This document shows positions 6,523 to 7,853 of a DNA stretch of 7,853 bases, piece after piece. The stretch is from the NCBI GenBank assembly GCA_023419655.1, contig JAEZXP010000224.1:1-7853 (forward strand), in the 5' to 3' direction. A program made the position numbers and the translations under genes. Position 1 is the first letter of the stretch, and every line of letters begins with the position of its first letter. The notes under the pieces were generated by a model. That model did not search any database and was not told where the DNA came from. It saw nothing but the letters and a program-made list of their open reading frames with translations. The stretch comes from Bacillota bacterium (lineage in GTDB: Bacteria > Bacillota > Clostridia > Lachnospirales > Lachnospiraceae).

Positions 6523-6550
6523 TATTACCATTATAATTATGGAATGTCAA
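6522..6550 (-). promoter_or_regulatory. Distal leftward promoter with perfect TTGACA -35
   Basis: On the minus strand: -35 TTGACA (6550 to 6545), 17-bp spacer, -10 TAATAT (6527 to 6522; four of six consensus bases). The expected start is near 6515. The spacer is occupied almost wholly by a near-palindrome, suggesting repression by a protein bound between -35 and -10. The -35 box of the proximal promoter abuts this -10, so only one of the two may be used at a time. Confidence 0.5.
6528..6542. promoter_or_regulatory. 15-bp near-palindrome in the promoter spacer, candidate operator
   Basis: Plus strand CCATTATAATTATGG. Six of seven base pairs are symmetric around the central A at 6535; only the T/T pair at positions 5 and 11 breaks symmetry. 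It lies exactly between the -35 and -10 of the distal leftward promoter and 6 bp upstream of the -35 of the proximal one. This is a classic repressor position. The binding protein is unknown; the adjacent LacI-type regulator is the first candidate, although the central CG common in LacI-family sites is absent. Confidence 0.45.
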
Positions 6551-6628
6551 CAAATAAAACCTCATTTTTTAAAATATATTGTCAACTATAATTACTATTA
6601 TGTGAACTTATAGCAAAATTGTATCAAG

Positions 6629-6639
6629 TAAACGGTTTA
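6629..6639. promoter_or_regulatory. Palindrome TAAAC-G-GTTTA, candidate LacI-family operator
   Basis: TAAAC and GTTTA are perfect 5-bp arms around a single G. The AAAC...GTTT form with a central CG step resembles LacI-family half-sites and partly matches a CcpA cre element (core AA-CG-T, but lacking the outer TG and CA). It lies about 80 bp upstream of the distal leftward -35, between the divergent promoters. It could be an auxiliary operator; no second perfect copy is seen at the promoter itself. Confidence 0.4.
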
Positions 6640-6678
6640 TCTCATTTATTTTACACTTTGCTCGCTTCCATTGACTTC

Positions 6679-6701
6679 TTTTACCGGTTTTATTTGTAAA
6701 A
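6679..6701. repeat. Inverted repeat TTTTAC / GTAAAA with ACCGGT core in the left arm
   Basis: TTTTAC (6679-6684) and GTAAAA (6696-6701) are perfect 6-bp arms separated by 11 bp. The left arm overlaps the self-complementary ACCGGT (6683-6688). TTTTAC also occurs at 6649-6654. This could be a regulator site shared by the divergent genes, but AT-richness makes such repeats common. Confidence 0.3.
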
Positions 6702-6783
6702 TTTCTTAAATACCTCTATCAAATAACAATCCATACGTCTAGTCTACCAAGTTTATAATTATATTCTATACCTCTTCAGTATA

Positions 6784-6792
6784 TGGTATAAT
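6784..6792 (+). promoter_or_regulatory. Rightward extended -10 promoter for the lipoprotein gene
   Basis: TGGTATAAT: a perfect TATAAT (6787-6792) with TGn directly upstream. The -35 region 17 bp further up (6764-6769, TTCTAT) is poor, which fits an extended -10 promoter. The expected start is near 6799, leaving a leader of about 74 nt before the ATG at 6873. Confidence 0.5.
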
Positions 6793-6872
6793 TGATTCAA
6801 GAGAGAAAATTGTAATGAATATCATCATATAATATTTTATTAAAGAATTAACTTATGGAGCGGAGATGTATT

Positions 6873-7853
6873 ATGAAAAAAATTATAATAGGGATTGTTT
6901 GTCTTATTGTGATATCTTCTTTCATGGCTTGTCACAAAATCACCAAATCGGAGGATGGCATAGATAACACAACCCCGGGTATAGAAGAAAAAGACAATAT
7001 TTCGGATGACGCTGAAGAACCAAAAGTGACAGCATCTATTTCTGATGAACAGATTTTTACTGTTAAGTCAGAAGATGAAAGTATCATCATTGATGTAACT
7101 ACGATTAATGATATGTATGAAAACAGGATTAAAGAGATTTCAATTATTAATAATGGTGTTACCCTAAATACCATCGATACTATCATCGGGTATTACGACG
7201 GTGTTACGATTGATACGGCGGCATCCTTGGCATTAATAGAGTACCACGGAAGAAAGTGGATTGATTTTGCATTGCTGGATATCACGAACGGTCAGATAGC
7301 ATATATGGCTTCCTTTACTCTTGAAGATGTTAAATCCGTATACCGGAATAATGGTATGATGAATTATGAGATAAATGAAGATGATGTTATTGCATTTTAC
7401 TGTGATAAGATAATTGATAATGACTCGATTATAATATCTTACCAGGTACGTGATACGAATGATAATTTGCAAAGCGGTAATTTTGAATACATTCTTTCCA
7501 AACGGGAATTTAAAAATATGCAGGATAATTCACACAGCGTGCAGGCCCAGATTAAAATCATCGCTGACCATATTGATTTATGGGCTGTATCCATGGATTA
7601 TGCAAATGACCAGTACAATTATGCAGTAACAGATTTAGATGATAACAAAAGGCTGGAGATTATTGCATCAAATATCGGCGGAACAGGAATCTACACCTAT
7701 AGCAGCTTCTATGAGATTAATGAAAACTTTGATGGATTGGTTAAATGTGAAACCAACTTTACCGAAGGAGATTCTGAGGCTGATATTGCTGCGGATTCAA
7801 TACCTGGTTATTATGACCCTAAAGCCAATATCATGTATTACATTTTTGATGAT
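6873..7853 (+). CDS. Unrecognised lipoprotein, N-terminal 327 residues (open at window edge)
   Basis: An uninterrupted frame of 327 codons with no stop before the window ends. The start ATG has GGAG (6862-6865) 7 nt upstream. The N-terminus is a lipoprotein signal: MKK, a hydrophobic core, and lipobox FMAC with Cys20. An acidic, probably disordered linker follows to about residue 50, so the product should be anchored outside the membrane. The rest is Asp/Asn/Ile/Tyr-rich with many short beta-like stretches. At 254-262, DLDDNKRLE matches a DxDxNxxxE calcium-binding-type loop as in EF-hand or FG-GAP/VCBS-like repeats, within YAVTDLDDNKRLEI. I do not recognise the family. It is transcribed away from the operon from its own promoter, so a link to transport is not shown. 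Likely a surface protein of clostridial type. Confidence 0.85.
   Translation, partial: MKKIIIGIVCLIVISSFMACHKITKSEDGIDNTTPGIEEKDNISDDAEEPKVTASISDEQIFTVKSEDESIIIDVTTINDMYENRIKEISIINNGVTLNTIDTIIGYYDGVTIDTAASLALIEYHGRKWIDFALLDITNGQIAYMASFTLEDVKSVYRNNGMMNYEINEDDVIAFYCDKIIDNDSIIISYQVRDTNDNLQSGNFEYILSKREFKNMQDNSHSVQAQIKIIADHIDLWAVSMDYANDQYNYAVTDLDDNKRLEIIASNIGGTGIYTYSSFYEINENFDGLVKCETNFTEGDSEADIAADSIPGYYDPKANIMYYIFDD

Larger units (their letters stand above)
6460..6872. other. AT-rich divergent intergenic regulatory region
   Basis: 413 bp between the leftward repressor gene and the rightward lipoprotein gene. It contains two leftward promoters, one rightward promoter, the symmetric sites listed separately, and two TGTCAAC copies 35 bp apart (6545-6551 and 6580-6586); the first is the -35 box of the distal promoter. 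I see no convincing small gene, RNA gene or terminator here, and none is expected between divergent genes. Confidence 0.8.

Noticed and set aside
6629..6642. Full CcpA cre element
   Set aside because: Only the central part fits the cre consensus; the outer TG and CA are absent, so I list it as a general palindrome, not a cre.
6932..7472. Two minus-strand open frames (84 and 79 codons) opposite the lipoprotein gene
   Set aside because: Antisense to a continuous 327-codon frame with good start, ribosome binding site and signal peptide; the AT-rich codons give long reverse frames by chance.

Overview
The window is AT-rich DNA with strong AGGAGG-type ribosome binding sites, lipobox lipoproteins and tightly packed genes. 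This suggests a low-GC Gram-positive anaerobe of the Clostridia, possibly a Lachnospiraceae-type organism. That placement is inferred from style, not from a marker gene.

Positions 1-6459 hold one leftward (minus-strand) operon of seven genes. In transcription order they are: a LacI-family repressor; an SsuC/TauC-type ABC permease; an SsuA/TauA/ThiY-type lipoprotein substrate-binding protein; the matching ABC ATPase; a PreA-like (dihydropyrimidine dehydrogenase/DHODH-type) flavoprotein with two C-terminal [4Fe-4S] motifs; a DapA/NanA-family class I aldolase or lyase; and the N-terminal part of a Gfo/Idh/MocA-family NAD(P)-dependent oxidoreductase that runs off the left edge. Gaps are 1-52 nt except one of 146 nt before the binding protein. 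The repressor and permease genes are 1 nt apart, and so are the lyase and Gfo/Idh/MocA genes, which suggests translational coupling.

Positions 6460-6872 are an AT-rich intergenic region between divergent genes. It holds two plausible leftward promoters for the operon. One has a perfect TTGACA -35 and a 15-bp near-palindrome filling its spacer. The region also holds one rightward extended -10 promoter and two further symmetric sites that could be LacI-family operators. From 6873 to the right edge runs the start of an unrecognised lipoprotein, open to the window end.

Taken together the operon looks like an inducible uptake and catabolism unit. A small, probably non-sugar molecule would be imported by the NitT/TauT-type transporter, reduced or oxidised by the PreA-like enzyme, cleaved by the Schiff-base lyase and processed by the Gfo/Idh/MocA dehydrogenase, under the co-transcribed LacI-type regulator. 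Three proteins depart from textbook active sites: the PreA-like enzyme lacks the pyrimidine-binding Asn, the DapA-like enzyme lacks the DHDPS Tyr and Arg, and the regulator lacks the usual effector-binding Asp. The true substrate is therefore not evident and may be undescribed.
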